6,982 nt of DNA. Source: Pseudomonadota bacterium. Lineage in GTDB: Bacteria > Desulfobacterota > JAPLJL01. Both the position numbers and the translations under genes were made by a program. Below are positions 1-6,072 of this stretch, piece by piece; position 1 is the stretch's first letter, and the number at the start of each line of letters is the position of its first letter. Under the pieces are notes generated by a model, which saw only the letters and a program-made list of their open reading frames with translations, ran no database searches and had not been told where the DNA came from. Location: assembly GCA_026388615.1 (NCBI GenBank), contig JAPLJL010000352.1:1-6982 (forward strand), read 5' to 3'.

Positions 1-35
1 ATTAGCTTGCTAAAGCGACATACATTCTTTTTTGG
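1..35 (+). repeat. Leader direct repeat, copy 1 (partner at 93-127)
   Basis: Bases 1-35 align without gaps to 93-127 at 27 of 35 positions, a spacing of 92 bases. Each copy holds a palindromic core built on agcttgct (2-13 here, 91-108 in the second copy) and then a pyrimidine-rich stretch ending in five or six T and GG. The second copy runs into the Shine-Dalgarno sequence of cooS. Copy 1 is at the window edge, so its upstream limit is unknown. It could be a dispersed intergenic repeat or a duplicated regulatory block; the sequence does not decide. Confidence 0.6.
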
Positions 36-38
36 TGT

Positions 39-108
39 GCATCCGCAAGCTGATGCTGTCCATATAATACGAAGAATGTTATTTTGGAACGCATCAGCTT
101 GCTGATGC
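39..108. repeat. Inverted repeat of two 18-bp palindromes in the cooS leader
   Basis: GCATCCGCAAGCTGATGC (39-56) and GCATCAGCTTGCTGATGC (91-108) are each palindromic: the second has perfect 8-base arms, the first one mismatch. They are also inverted copies of each other at 17 of 18 positions, and the similarity extends to 39-63 against the complement of 84-108 (21 of 25). The DNA could therefore form one long imperfect hairpin with a 20-base loop (64-83), or two small hairpins with a 4-base cap. The palindrome centres are 52 bp apart, about five helical turns, which would suit a dimeric regulator binding both sites on one face. Regulator binding is inference; a mobile-repeat origin is equally possible. 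Confidence 0.6.
63..68 (+). promoter_or_regulatory. Candidate -10 element upstream of cooS
   Basis: TATAAT matches the sigma-70 -10 consensus exactly and sits 67 bases before the TTG start, in the only non-coding stretch ahead of the gene cluster. No good -35 hexamer lies 16-18 bases upstream; that position is occupied by the palindrome at 39-56. A promoter here would need an activator or be weak. Transcription would begin near base 75, so the transcript would carry only the hairpin at 91-108. AT-rich leader DNA can give such a match by chance. Confidence 0.35.
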
Positions 109-124
109 AACGTATCTTCTTTTT

Positions 125-130
125 AGGAGG
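125..130 (+). promoter_or_regulatory. Shine-Dalgarno site fixing the TTG start of cooS
   Basis: AGGAGG lies five bases before TTG at 136. The same reading frame has a TAG stop at 124-126, so no earlier start in that frame is possible. The next residues (AKETNKRSADPSA) look like a normal CODH N-terminus, so the unusual TTG start is well supported. Confidence 0.8.
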
Positions 131-135
131 TTCAC

Positions 136-786
136 TTGGCAAAAGAAACCAACAAACGCAGCGCTGATCCCTCCGCCTGCGAGCTCCTGGACCGCTGCAG
201 TGAAGAAAAACTGGTCCTGTCCTGGGACCGTTACGAGGCCCAGCAGCCGAGCTGCGGTTTCGGCGCGCAGGGTATCTGCTGCCGGATCTGCGCCATGGGG
301 CCCTGCCGGATCAGTAAAAAGGCCTCGGCCGGGGTCTGCGGGGCCACCGCCGACACCATCGCGGCCCGGAATTTCATCCGGATGATCGCCGCCGGGGCGG
401 CCGCCCACTCCGACCACGGCCGGTCGGTGGCCGAGGTTTTTCTCCTGGCCGCGGAAGGCAAGCTCCCGGGTTATGAGATCAAGGACGAGCAGAAGCTTTA
501 CCAGCTGGCCCTCGACCTCGGGATCGAGATCGGGAAAAAACCGGTCCCCGAGATCGCTCGGGAGGTAGGGCAGAAACTCCTGGCTGAGTTCGGAAAACAG
601 AATGGCGAGCTCGGTTTCATCAAACGCGCAGGGCTCCCGCTGCGCCCTGGCCGACGGCTGGGGCGGGTCCATGATCGCCACCGAGCTCCAGGACGTCATG
701 TTCGGGACCCCGGTCCCCCGCACCAGCGCTTCCAACCTGGGGGTGCTCAAGGAGGACGAGGTCAACATCATAATCCACGGTCATGA
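136..786 (+). CDS. cooS: CO dehydrogenase catalytic subunit, N-terminal fragment
   Basis: N-terminal part of the Ni-Fe CO dehydrogenase (CooS/AcsA), which interconverts CO2 and CO and in this cluster would feed CO to acetyl-CoA synthase. Residues 1-165 are genuine; the remaining 51 (from about base 631) are out-of-frame read-through ending at TGA 784-786. The cluster-binding cysteines are present: C40 and C48 for the D-cluster bridging two subunits (C-x7-C spacing), then C49, C52, C57 and C68 for the B-cluster. Of the four-histidine helix linked to proton transfer (H93, H96, H99, H102 in CODH-II), the first two are kept (H91, H94) but the last two are S97 and E100. The start is TTG with a strong ribosome site. 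As drawn, the product would lack the C-cluster and could not be catalytic. Confidence 0.85.
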   Translation: MAKETNKRSADPSACELLDRCSEEKLVLSWDRYEAQQPSCGFGAQGICCRICAMGPCRISKKASAGVCGATADTIAARNFIRMIAAGAAAHSDHGRSVAEVFLLAAEGKLPGYEIKDEQKLYQLALDLGIEIGKKPVPEIAREVGQKLLAEFGKQNGELGFIKRAGLPLRPGRRLGRVHDRHRAPGRHVRDPGPPHQRFQPGGAQGGRGQHHNPRS

Positions 787-1945
787 ACCCCTGCTCTCGG
801 AAATGATCGTGGCGGCTTCCCGGAGCCCGGAGATGCGCGAGCTCGCCCGGAAGGTGGGCGCCCAGGGCATCAACCTGGCCGGGATCTGCTGCACCGCCAA
901 CGAAATGCTCATGCGCCACGGCATCCCGGTCGCCGGGAATTTCCTCCAGCAGGAGCTGGCCATCGCCACCGGGGCGGTCGAAGCCATGATCGTGGACGTC
1001 CAGTGCATTATGCAGGGTCTCGCCGAACTCAGCCGGTGCTTCCATACCAAGCTGATCACCACTTCCGCGAAGGCCAAGATCACCGGCGCCCTGCACCTGG
1101 AATTCGACGAGCATGACGCCCTGAAAACCGCCCAGACGATCGTCCGGACCGCCGTGGAGAATTTCCCCCACCGCCGGAAGGAGCGCGTGAGCATCCCGGA
1201 CAAAACCTGCGGGATGGTCGTGGGATTCAGCCACGAAACGATCAATTACCTCCTGGGTGGGATGTTCCGGGCCAGCTACAAGCCCCTGAACGACAACATC
1301 ATCAACGGCCGGATCCGGGGCATCGCCGGGGTGGTCGGCTGCAATAACCCCCGGGTCGCGCAGGACTCCGCCCACCTCGCCATGGTCCGGGAGCTGATCA
1401 AGAACGATGTGATCGTGCTCTCCACCGGCTGCGGGGCGCTGGCCTGCGGAAAGGCGGGCCTCCTGACCCCCGAGTCGGCCCGGGAATTCGCCGGGCCGGG
1501 CCTGGCCGAGGTCTGCGAAACTGTGGGGATTCCCCCAGTCCTGCACATGGGATCTTGCGTGGACAATTCCCGGATCCTCATGGCCGCGACCGCGGTCGTG
1601 AAACAGGGCGGCCTGGGCGACGACATCTCCGACCTTCCGGCCGCGGGAGCGGCCCCGGAATGGATGAGCGAAAAGGCCGTTTCCATCGGCCAATACTTCG
1701 TCGCTTCCGGGGTCTTCACGGTTTTCGGGATCAACTTGCCGATTACGGGAAGCCAGGGGATGAAAGACCTCCTTTTTCAGCGGATGGAGGAAACCCTGAA
1801 GGGCAAATGGGCACTGGAGGCGGACCCGATCAAGGCGGCCCGGCTGATGATTGAGCACATCGATAAAAAACGAAAAGCCCTGGGGCTGGATAAATCCAAG
1901 GAACGGGTTCTTTACGACATGAGCATGAGACGCGAGTTGGAATAA
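602..1945 (+). CDS. cooS: CO dehydrogenase catalytic subunit, C-terminal fragment
   Basis: Carries the whole catalytic core of CooS from ALADGWGGS onward. The C-cluster ligands are all present: H61 (in IIHGHEP), C97 (GICCTANE), C135 (DVQCIM), C247 (VGCNN), C277 (STGCGA) and C319 (HMGSCVDNSR). The catalytic lysine is K358 in MSEKAVSIG. These correspond to CODH-II H261, C295, C333, C446, C476, C526 and K563. The first ten residues (MASSVSSNAQ) are not homologous; they read the upstream gene in the wrong frame. The ATG at 602 has no convincing ribosome site, so independent translation is doubtful. The true gene most likely begins at 136 and this is its downstream part. It ends at TAA 1943-1945, directly before the first heptamer repeat array. 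acsB follows 221 bases later. Confidence 0.87.
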   Translation: MASSVSSNAQGSRCALADGWGGSMIATELQDVMFGTPVPRTSASNLGVLKEDEVNIIIHGHEPLLSEMIVAASRSPEMRELARKVGAQGINLAGICCTANEMLMRHGIPVAGNFLQQELAIATGAVEAMIVDVQCIMQGLAELSRCFHTKLITTSAKAKITGALHLEFDEHDALKTAQTIVRTAVENFPHRRKERVSIPDKTCGMVVGFSHETINYLLGGMFRASYKPLNDNIINGRIRGIAGVVGCNNPRVAQDSAHLAMVRELIKNDVIVLSTGCGALACGKAGLLTPESAREFAGPGLAEVCETVGIPPVLHMGSCVDNSRILMAATAVVKQGGLGDDISDLPAAGAAPEWMSEKAVSIGQYFVASGVFTVFGINLPITGSQGMKDLLFQRMEETLKGKWALEADPIKAARLMIEHIDKKRKALGLDKSKERVLYDMSMRRELE

Positions 1946-1947
1946 AA

Positions 1948-1979
1948 GTAGGCAGTAAGCAGTATGCAGTAGGCAGCAA
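1948..1979 (+). repeat. GCAGTAG-type heptamer array after cooS
   Basis: After the cooS stop the sequence reads in units of seven: gcagtaa (1952), gcagtat (1959), gcagtag (1966), gcagcaa (1973), with a partial unit before. The same array, ending with the same gcagcaa unit, follows acsC at 5949-5976. A further seven-base pair of units, gagcaga/gagcaaa, lies at 2025-2038. Confidence 0.75.
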
Positions 1980-1999
1980 AGAACAGACAAAAAATGTAG

Positions 2000-2018
2000 T
2001 TGCCCGATTTATCGGGCG
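2000..2018. repeat. Hairpin in the cooS-acsB spacer
   Basis: GCCCGAT (2002-2008), TT, ATCGGGC (2011-2017) is a perfect inverted repeat, effectively a 6-bp GC-rich stem with a TTTA loop, extendable by G-T pairs. No T-run follows, so it is not a classic intrinsic terminator. It may stabilise the upstream transcript end, or be one copy of a dispersed intergenic palindrome. An AT-rich stretch with a 9-base direct repeat (ATTATTGGA at 2060-2068 and 2078-2086) lies downstream; I see no function for that. Confidence 0.55.
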
Positions 2019-2089
2019 GGTAATGAGCAGAGAGCAAAGCGTTAATGATTAAAAAAATAATTATTGGAGCATTTTTCATTATTGGACTA

Positions 2090-2152
2090 CGGTCGGCGGT
2101 CCCTGGCCGGTCTTGCCCGGCTCGGGCAGGCGGCGGTCGGCGGTCATTCAGC
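2090..2152 (+). repeat. CGGTC-rich repeat block before the acsB ribosome site
   Basis: The 12-mer CGGTCGGCGGTC occurs twice (2090-2101 and 2134-2145). Between the copies lies an imperfect hairpin: CTTGCCCG 2112-2119, loop GCT, CGGGCAGG 2123-2130, with one G-T pair. The segment 2129-2152 matches 6049-6072, in front of acsE, at 23 of 24 bases, including the exact 12-mer CGGTCATTCAGC. It ends one base before the acsB Shine-Dalgarno AGGAGG (2154-2159). Confidence 0.75.
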
Positions 2153-2166
2153 TAGGAGGCTTTTAA

Positions 2167-4371
2167 ATGTCCAAAATCATTGCGGCGGCTGCCATCCGGG
2201 GAGCCAATAAAATCCTGGCCCGGGCCGAGAAGGAATACCAAGAAGCCCTGGAAAAATGGGGCCCCAAGCAGGAGATCGGGTTCCCCAACACCGGGTATTA
2301 CCTGCCCATTATTTACGGGATGCTGGGCCTGCCGGTCCAAAACCTGGGTGACATCAAGCCGGTCCTGGAATGGTGCCATCGATTGACTCCCCCGCCGGTC
2401 AAGGAAAACCTTAACCTGCCTTACCTGGCCCCGGCCCTGGACGCCGGAATGGGCACCCTTTTCGCCGAGGAAATTATTGAGGCCATCCGCTATCTGAAAA
2501 CCCCGGATTTTTACCTGCCGGCGGAAGATCCCAAAGAGGGAAAGCTCTGGCTGGGCGCGGCTGATGACGTCATTCTCCGCAAGCGCGGGGTCGAGTTCGT
2601 GGACGGCACCGCCCCCGGGTTCGCCGCCATCGCCGGCGCCGCCCCCAACGCCCAGGTAGCCGCCAAGATTGCTCAGGAGCTTCTGGAAAAAAATCTCTAT
2701 GTCTTCATGTGCGCCGAGAATGAAGGCCGGCGCTTCTCCGAGCAGCTGGTGGAAGCCGGGGTCCAGATCGGCTGGCCCACCCGGCTGGTTCCTTTCGGGC
2801 CGGACATCTCCGCCGCCGTCTTTGCCCTGGGTTTCGCCACCCGGGCGGCCATGAGCTTCGGGGGGATCAAGCCCGGGGATTATCGCAAAATCCTGATTTA
2901 CAACAAGGACCGGGTTTTCGCCTTTGTCCTGGCCCTGGGCTACGTGAGCGACGAATGGTATGCCACCGCGGCCGGCGCGATCAACTACGGTTTCCCGGTC
3001 ATTGCCGACACCCCGATCCCCCAGATCCTGCCCACCGGAATCTGCACCTACGAGCACGTGGTCTCCAACATCCCCCACTCCGAGATCGTGGCCAAGTGCG
3101 TTGAGGTCCGGGGCCTGAAGGTCACCATCACCAAGGTCCCCATCCCCGTGGCTTACGGGGCGGCCTTTGAAGGCGAACGGGTCCGGGGAGAAGACATTCA
3201 CCTGGAATGCGGCGGGGGCAAAACCCAGGCCGTCGAATGGCTCACCACCCGTGAGATGTCCGAAGTGGAAGACGGCAAAATCGAGGTCATCGGTCCCGAG
3301 ATCATCGATCTCCCCGCCCCTTCGCGCCTGCCCCTGGCCATTGTCGTGGAGGTGGCCGGGAGAAGCATGCAGGACGATTTCGAGCCGATCCTCGAGCGCC
3401 AGATCCATCATCTCCTCAATTACGCCCAGGGGGTGATGCACATCGGGCAGCGGGATATCGCCTGGGTCCGGATCGCCAGATCCGCCGTGGAAAAAGGCTT
3501 CCGCCTTTCCCACCTCGGGTCCATCCTCCATTCCAAGCTGCACTCCGATTTCGGCACGGTCTTCGACAAGGTCCAGGTCAAGATCTATACCCAGCCGGAA
3601 AAGGTGAAGGAAATGACCGAAAAGGCCCGCGCGGTCTACCAGCATAGAGACGAGCGCCTGGCCGGGATGACGGATGAATCGGTGGAGACCTTCTACTCCT
3701 GCACGCTCTGCCAGTCCTTCGCCCCCAGCCACGTCTGCGTGGTCACCCCCGAGCGCCCCGGGCTCTGCGGGGCTTACAACTGGCTGGACTGCAAGGCCTC
3801 GAACGAGATCAATGCCACCGGGCCCAACCAGCCGGTGATTAAAGGCGAGGTGATCGACGCGGTTTACGGGCAATGGAAAGGGGTCAACGAATTCGTCCGC
3901 AAGGCTTCCCGGGGGAAAGTGGAAGCCATGGATGCCTATGGGATCATGCGGGCGCCCATGACCTCCTGCGGCTGTTTTGAATGCATCACCGCGATTCTGC
4001 CCCTGGCCAACGGGGTCATGATCGTGGACCGCGACTTCGCCGGGATGACGCCGAGCGGGATGAAATTCACCACTCTGGCCGGATCGGTCGGGGGCGGACA
4101 GGTGACGCCGGGTTTTATCGGGCACTCGAAGTTCTTCATCACCAGCCCCAAGTACCTGTCCGCCGAAGGCGGAACCCAGCGCATCGTCTGGATGCCCAAA
4201 CGGCTCAAGGAGGAAATCGCCGAGCGGATGAAGAAACGGGGAGAGGCCTTGGGGATACCCAATCTCCTCGACCGGATCGCCGATGAAACCGTCGGCACCA
4301 GCGAGGAGGAGATCATGCCCTTCCTGGCGGAGAAAAAGCATCCAGCGGTGGAAATGACGCCAATGTTTTAA
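2167..4371 (+). CDS. acsB: Acetyl-CoA synthase (CODH/ACS complex, alpha subunit)
   Basis: Cytoplasmic enzyme that condenses CO, a methyl group from the corrinoid iron-sulfur protein, and CoA into acetyl-CoA. The 734-residue protein is close to the 729 of Moorella AcsB and has the bacterial three-domain form: a CooS-contacting N-terminal domain (about 1-315), a middle domain, and a C-terminal A-cluster domain. The A-cluster ligands are complete. C512, C515, C524 and C534 (FYSCTLCQSFAPSHVC, then GLCGAYNW) bind the [4Fe-4S] cube, with C515 bridging to the proximal nickel. C601-G-C603 (MTSCGCFEC) binds the distal nickel. Phe518, matching the gating Phe512 of Moorella, is present. AGGAGG at 2154-2159 lies seven bases before ATG. 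The gene uses no TTA, CTA or TCA codons, which creates a long spurious antisense frame. The N-terminus is about 20 residues shorter than Moorella's. Confidence 0.97.
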   Translation: MSKIIAAAAIRGANKILARAEKEYQEALEKWGPKQEIGFPNTGYYLPIIYGMLGLPVQNLGDIKPVLEWCHRLTPPPVKENLNLPYLAPALDAGMGTLFAEEIIEAIRYLKTPDFYLPAEDPKEGKLWLGAADDVILRKRGVEFVDGTAPGFAAIAGAAPNAQVAAKIAQELLEKNLYVFMCAENEGRRFSEQLVEAGVQIGWPTRLVPFGPDISAAVFALGFATRAAMSFGGIKPGDYRKILIYNKDRVFAFVLALGYVSDEWYATAAGAINYGFPVIADTPIPQILPTGICTYEHVVSNIPHSEIVAKCVEVRGLKVTITKVPIPVAYGAAFEGERVRGEDIHLECGGGKTQAVEWLTTREMSEVEDGKIEVIGPEIIDLPAPSRLPLAIVVEVAGRSMQDDFEPILERQIHHLLNYAQGVMHIGQRDIAWVRIARSAVEKGFRLSHLGSILHSKLHSDFGTVFDKVQVKIYTQPEKVKEMTEKARAVYQHRDERLAGMTDESVETFYSCTLCQSFAPSHVCVVTPERPGLCGAYNWLDCKASNEINATGPNQPVIKGEVIDAVYGQWKGVNEFVRKASRGKVEAMDAYGIMRAPMTSCGCFECITAILPLANGVMIVDRDFAGMTPSGMKFTTLAGSVGGGQVTPGFIGHSKFFITSPKYLSAEGGTQRIVWMPKRLKEEIAERMKKRGEALGIPNLLDRIADETVGTSEEEIMPFLAEKKHPAVEMTPMF

Positions 4372-4374
4372 GAA

Positions 4375-4437
4375 CGTAAGGCGTAAGGCGTACAGAGCAA
4401 AGGGCAAGGAAGCTCAAAGGTCAAAGCTCAAAGGTAA
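4375..4437 (+). repeat. Seven-base-period repeats after acsB
   Basis: Immediately after the acsB stop the DNA reads in sevens: cgtaagg (4375), cgtaagg (4382), cgtacag (4389), then agagcaa (4394) and agggcaa (4401), then gctcaaa/ggtcaaa/gctcaaa/ggtaaga (4412-4439). The unit sequence changes but the seven-base step persists. AGAGCAAA at 4394-4401 recurs in the other two intra-operon spacers (2031-2038 and 5984-5991). Confidence 0.65.
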
Positions 4438-4475
4438 GAAAAGAAAAAGCTTATAGCACATAGAGCAATAAATAA

Positions 4476-4504
4476 CGTCATTCCGGCGAAAGCCGGAATC
4501 CAGG
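4476..4504. repeat. Dispersed-type hairpin repeat with GAAA loop
   Basis: ATTCCGGC (4480-4487), GAAA, GCCGGAAT (4492-4499) is a perfect 8-bp stem closed by a GNRA tetraloop, flanked by cgtc and ccaggg. This pattern resembles a widespread family of bacterial intergenic palindromes (for example the dRS3-like ATTCCCnnnnnnnnGGGAAT repeats of Neisseria). Its reverse translation gives the familiar spurious peptide LDSGFRRND. It is probably one copy of a multicopy genomic repeat, acting at most as an mRNA processing or stability hairpin. Confidence 0.75.
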
Positions 4505-4547
4505 GTTTTCATATAGTTTATTCGTCCTATTCGTCTCATTTCTTTGA

Positions 4548-4576
4548 CGGCGGTCCGCGGTCCGCGGTCGGCGGTC
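4548..4576 (+). repeat. CGGTC heptamer array before the acsC ribosome site
   Basis: CGGTC cores recur at 4551, 4558, 4565 and 4572, exactly seven bases apart, separated by CG, CG and GG. This is the same sequence family as the blocks before acsB (2090-2152) and acsE (6049-6072). Upstream, TATTCGTC is repeated at 4519-4526 and 4528-4535. The array contains self-complementary CCGCGG, so it can fold. The acsC Shine-Dalgarno (aaaggagg, 4598-4605) follows. Confidence 0.75.
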
Positions 4577-4611
4577 GTCCGACATAGCGTGCTTATCAAA
4601 GGAGGACACAA

Positions 4612-5955
4612 ATGGCTTTAAGCGGAATTGAGATCTACAAACTCCTGCCGAAAACCAACTGCAAGGACTGCGGGGTGCCGACCTGCATGGCTTTCGCGAT
4701 GAAGCTCGCTTCCGGGCAGGCCGAGCTCTCCCTGTGCCCGCACGTCTCCGCGGAATCCAAGGCCAAGCTCTCCACGGCCGCCGCCCCCCCGATCCGGACG
4801 GTCACGATCGGAGCGGGAGACAGGATCCTGAAAGTCGGCGGGGAAACCGTCCAGTTCCGCCATGAAAAGACCTTTTACAATCCCACCGGCATCGCCCTCC
4901 GGATTACCGATACCGAGCCGGAAGACCGGGCCCAGGCCAAGCTCGGCAACTTCAGCCGCAACGAGTACGACCGGGTCGGGCTCAAGCTCCGGGCCGATCT
5001 GGTCCTGGTCGACTGCGAAAGCGGGAAGGCTGACCAGTTCCAGGCCCGGGTGGAAAAGATTGCCGGCGCGACCAACGCTCCCCTCGCCCTCCGGGCCGCT
5101 GACCCGGAAGTCCTGAAAGCGGGACTGGCCAAAATCGGGGACCGGAAAGCCCTGATCGGCCCGGCCACCGCGGAAAACCGGCAGGCCATGGCCGAGCTGG
5201 CCAAAGCCAAGTCCCTTCCTCTCCTCGTCCAGGGCAAGGACCTGGATTCCCTGATCGAGCTTTCCACCGAACTCCAGGCCGCCGGGCTCAACGATCTGGT
5301 CCTGGATACCGGCACCCGCGTGCTGGGCAAGGCCTTCGAGGAACAGGTCATCATCCGCCGGGCGGCAGTCGCCGCGCAGAACAAGTCCCTGGGTTTCCCG
5401 ACCATGGTTTTTCCCTGCCTGATGACCAAGGACCTCCGGAAGGAAGCCCTTTATGCCTCGGTTTTCATCGCCAAGTACGCCGGGATCGTGACCCTCTCCG
5501 ATGTCCCGGGCGAAGTTCTTTTTCCGCTCCTCCTCGAGCGAATGAACATCTTTACCGATCCCCAGCGTCCCATGGCCACCAGCCCAGGCATTTACGAAAT
5601 CAACAGCCCGACCGCGGATTCCCCGGTCCTGATCACCACCAATTTCTCGTTAACCTACTTCATCGTTTCGGGCGAGGTGGAGAACTCCAAGCTCCCGGCC
5701 TGGCTGATCGTCTTTAATACCGAGGGGCTTTCCGTGGTCACCGCCTGGGCCGCCGGGAAATTCGCCGCCGATGGAATAGCCGCCTATGTGAAAAAATGCG
5801 GGATCGACCAGAAAGCCCCCAATAAGCGCCTGGTCATTCCCGGGATGGTGGCAGGCCTCTCCGGGGAGCTGGAGGAAGAGCTGGCGGGCTGGAAAATCAT
5901 CATCGGCCCGCGCGAAGCGCAACACATCACACCGTTCCTCAAAGAATTGCAGTAG
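4612..5955 (+). CDS. acsC: Corrinoid iron-sulfur protein, large subunit
   Basis: Large (gamma) subunit of the corrinoid iron-sulfur protein, the methyl carrier between AcsE and AcsB. The 447-residue length matches the family (about 446). The N-terminal low-potential [4Fe-4S] cluster, which reductively reactivates cobalt, has ligands C17, C20, C25 and C42 (TNCKDCGVPTC, then LCPH). A TIM-barrel domain follows (about 90-325). The C-terminal corrinoid-binding domain (about 325-447) contains TTNFSLTYFIVSGEVE and the glycine-rich LVIPGMVAGLSGELEEEL. The ribosome site GGAGG at 4601-4605 is six bases before ATG. The TAG stop lies inside the first unit of a heptamer repeat array. It needs the small subunit AcsD to work, and acsD is not found in this window. 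Confidence 0.96.
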   Translation: MALSGIEIYKLLPKTNCKDCGVPTCMAFAMKLASGQAELSLCPHVSAESKAKLSTAAAPPIRTVTIGAGDRILKVGGETVQFRHEKTFYNPTGIALRITDTEPEDRAQAKLGNFSRNEYDRVGLKLRADLVLVDCESGKADQFQARVEKIAGATNAPLALRAADPEVLKAGLAKIGDRKALIGPATAENRQAMAELAKAKSLPLLVQGKDLDSLIELSTELQAAGLNDLVLDTGTRVLGKAFEEQVIIRRAAVAAQNKSLGFPTMVFPCLMTKDLRKEALYASVFIAKYAGIVTLSDVPGEVLFPLLLERMNIFTDPQRPMATSPGIYEINSPTADSPVLITTNFSLTYFIVSGEVENSKLPAWLIVFNTEGLSVVTAWAAGKFAADGIAAYVKKCGIDQKAPNKRLVIPGMVAGLSGELEEELAGWKIIIGPREAQHITPFLKELQ

Positions 5956-5990
5956 GCAGTAGGCAGTAGGCAGCAACCAGCAAAGAGCAA
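5949..5990 (+). repeat. GCAGTAG heptamer array overlapping the acsC stop
   Basis: Three perfect GCAGTAG units (5949, 5956, 5963) are followed by gcagcaa (5970), ccagcaa (5977) and agagcaa (5984). The first unit supplies the last glutamine codon and the TAG stop of acsC, so the array begins inside the gene. Further on, agcacaag is repeated at 6001-6008 and 6009-6016 with period eight. The array is near-identical in unit and end to the one after cooS. Confidence 0.8.
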
Positions 5991-6048
5991 AACGCATCGG
6001 AGCACAAGAGCACAAGCAACAAGAGCACCAGACAAACTGAAATATACC

Positions 6049-6072
6049 GGCGGCGGTCCGCGGTCATTCAGC
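6049..6072 (+). repeat. CGGTC block before acsE, copy of the acsB one
   Basis: These 24 bases match 2129-2152 at 23 positions (the only change is C6059 for G2139). Both end in CGGTCATTCAGC just ahead of the Shine-Dalgarno site, here AAGGAG at 6077-6082, six bases before the acsE ATG. The identity stops before the ribosome site, so it is not explained by selection for ribosome binding. Confidence 0.75.

Larger units (their letters stand above)
136..1945 (+). pseudogene. cooS: Disrupted CO dehydrogenase gene (whole locus)
   Basis: Taken together, 136-786 and 602-1945 make one anaerobic Ni-Fe CO dehydrogenase gene broken at about 625-635. Homology runs in frame 1 up to residues GFIKRA (ending near base 630) and resumes in frame 2 at GSRCALADGWGG (from 632). 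Compared with the Carboxydothermus CODH-II sequence recalled from memory, about 44 residues (roughly its 168-211, including the conserved IMHRTxMGxD region) are absent. The deletion is about 130 bases and its length must be 2 modulo 3. A simple frameshift, sequencing slip or programmed frameshift would not restore the protein. All metal ligands on both sides are intact and there is no other lesion. This means either a very recent deletion or an assembly or consensus error. Confidence 0.75.

Noticed and set aside
91..124. Intrinsic terminator ahead of cooS
   Set aside because: The T-rich run begins several bases after the stem and is broken by C and A, and the ribosome site follows at once. 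It may attenuate, but a full terminator is not supported.
600..645. Programmed ribosomal frameshift in cooS
   Set aside because: There is no slippery heptamer at the junction, and a shift would still leave about 44 conserved residues missing, so recoding cannot restore the enzyme.
1948..1979. CRISPR-like array
   Set aside because: Units are only seven bases with no spacers between them, and no cas genes are present.
2000..2018. Intrinsic terminator between cooS and acsB
   Set aside because: The hairpin lacks a following T-run and the downstream gene belongs to the same pathway on the same strand.
2152..4407. Very long antisense open frame (751 codons) opposite acsB, with similar ones at 620-1990 and 6083-6934
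   Set aside because: They lie in exact codon register with the sense genes, so they stay open simply because TTA, CTA and TCA codons are avoided in this GC-rich genome. Their translations are low-complexity and match no family I recognise, whereas the sense strands encode clear enzymes.
4414..4611. Minus-strand 65-codon open frame between acsB and acsC
   Set aside because: It reads through the dispersed palindrome (giving LDSGFRRND) and the CGGTC array; this is a well-known kind of spurious peptide from intergenic repeats, with no gene character.
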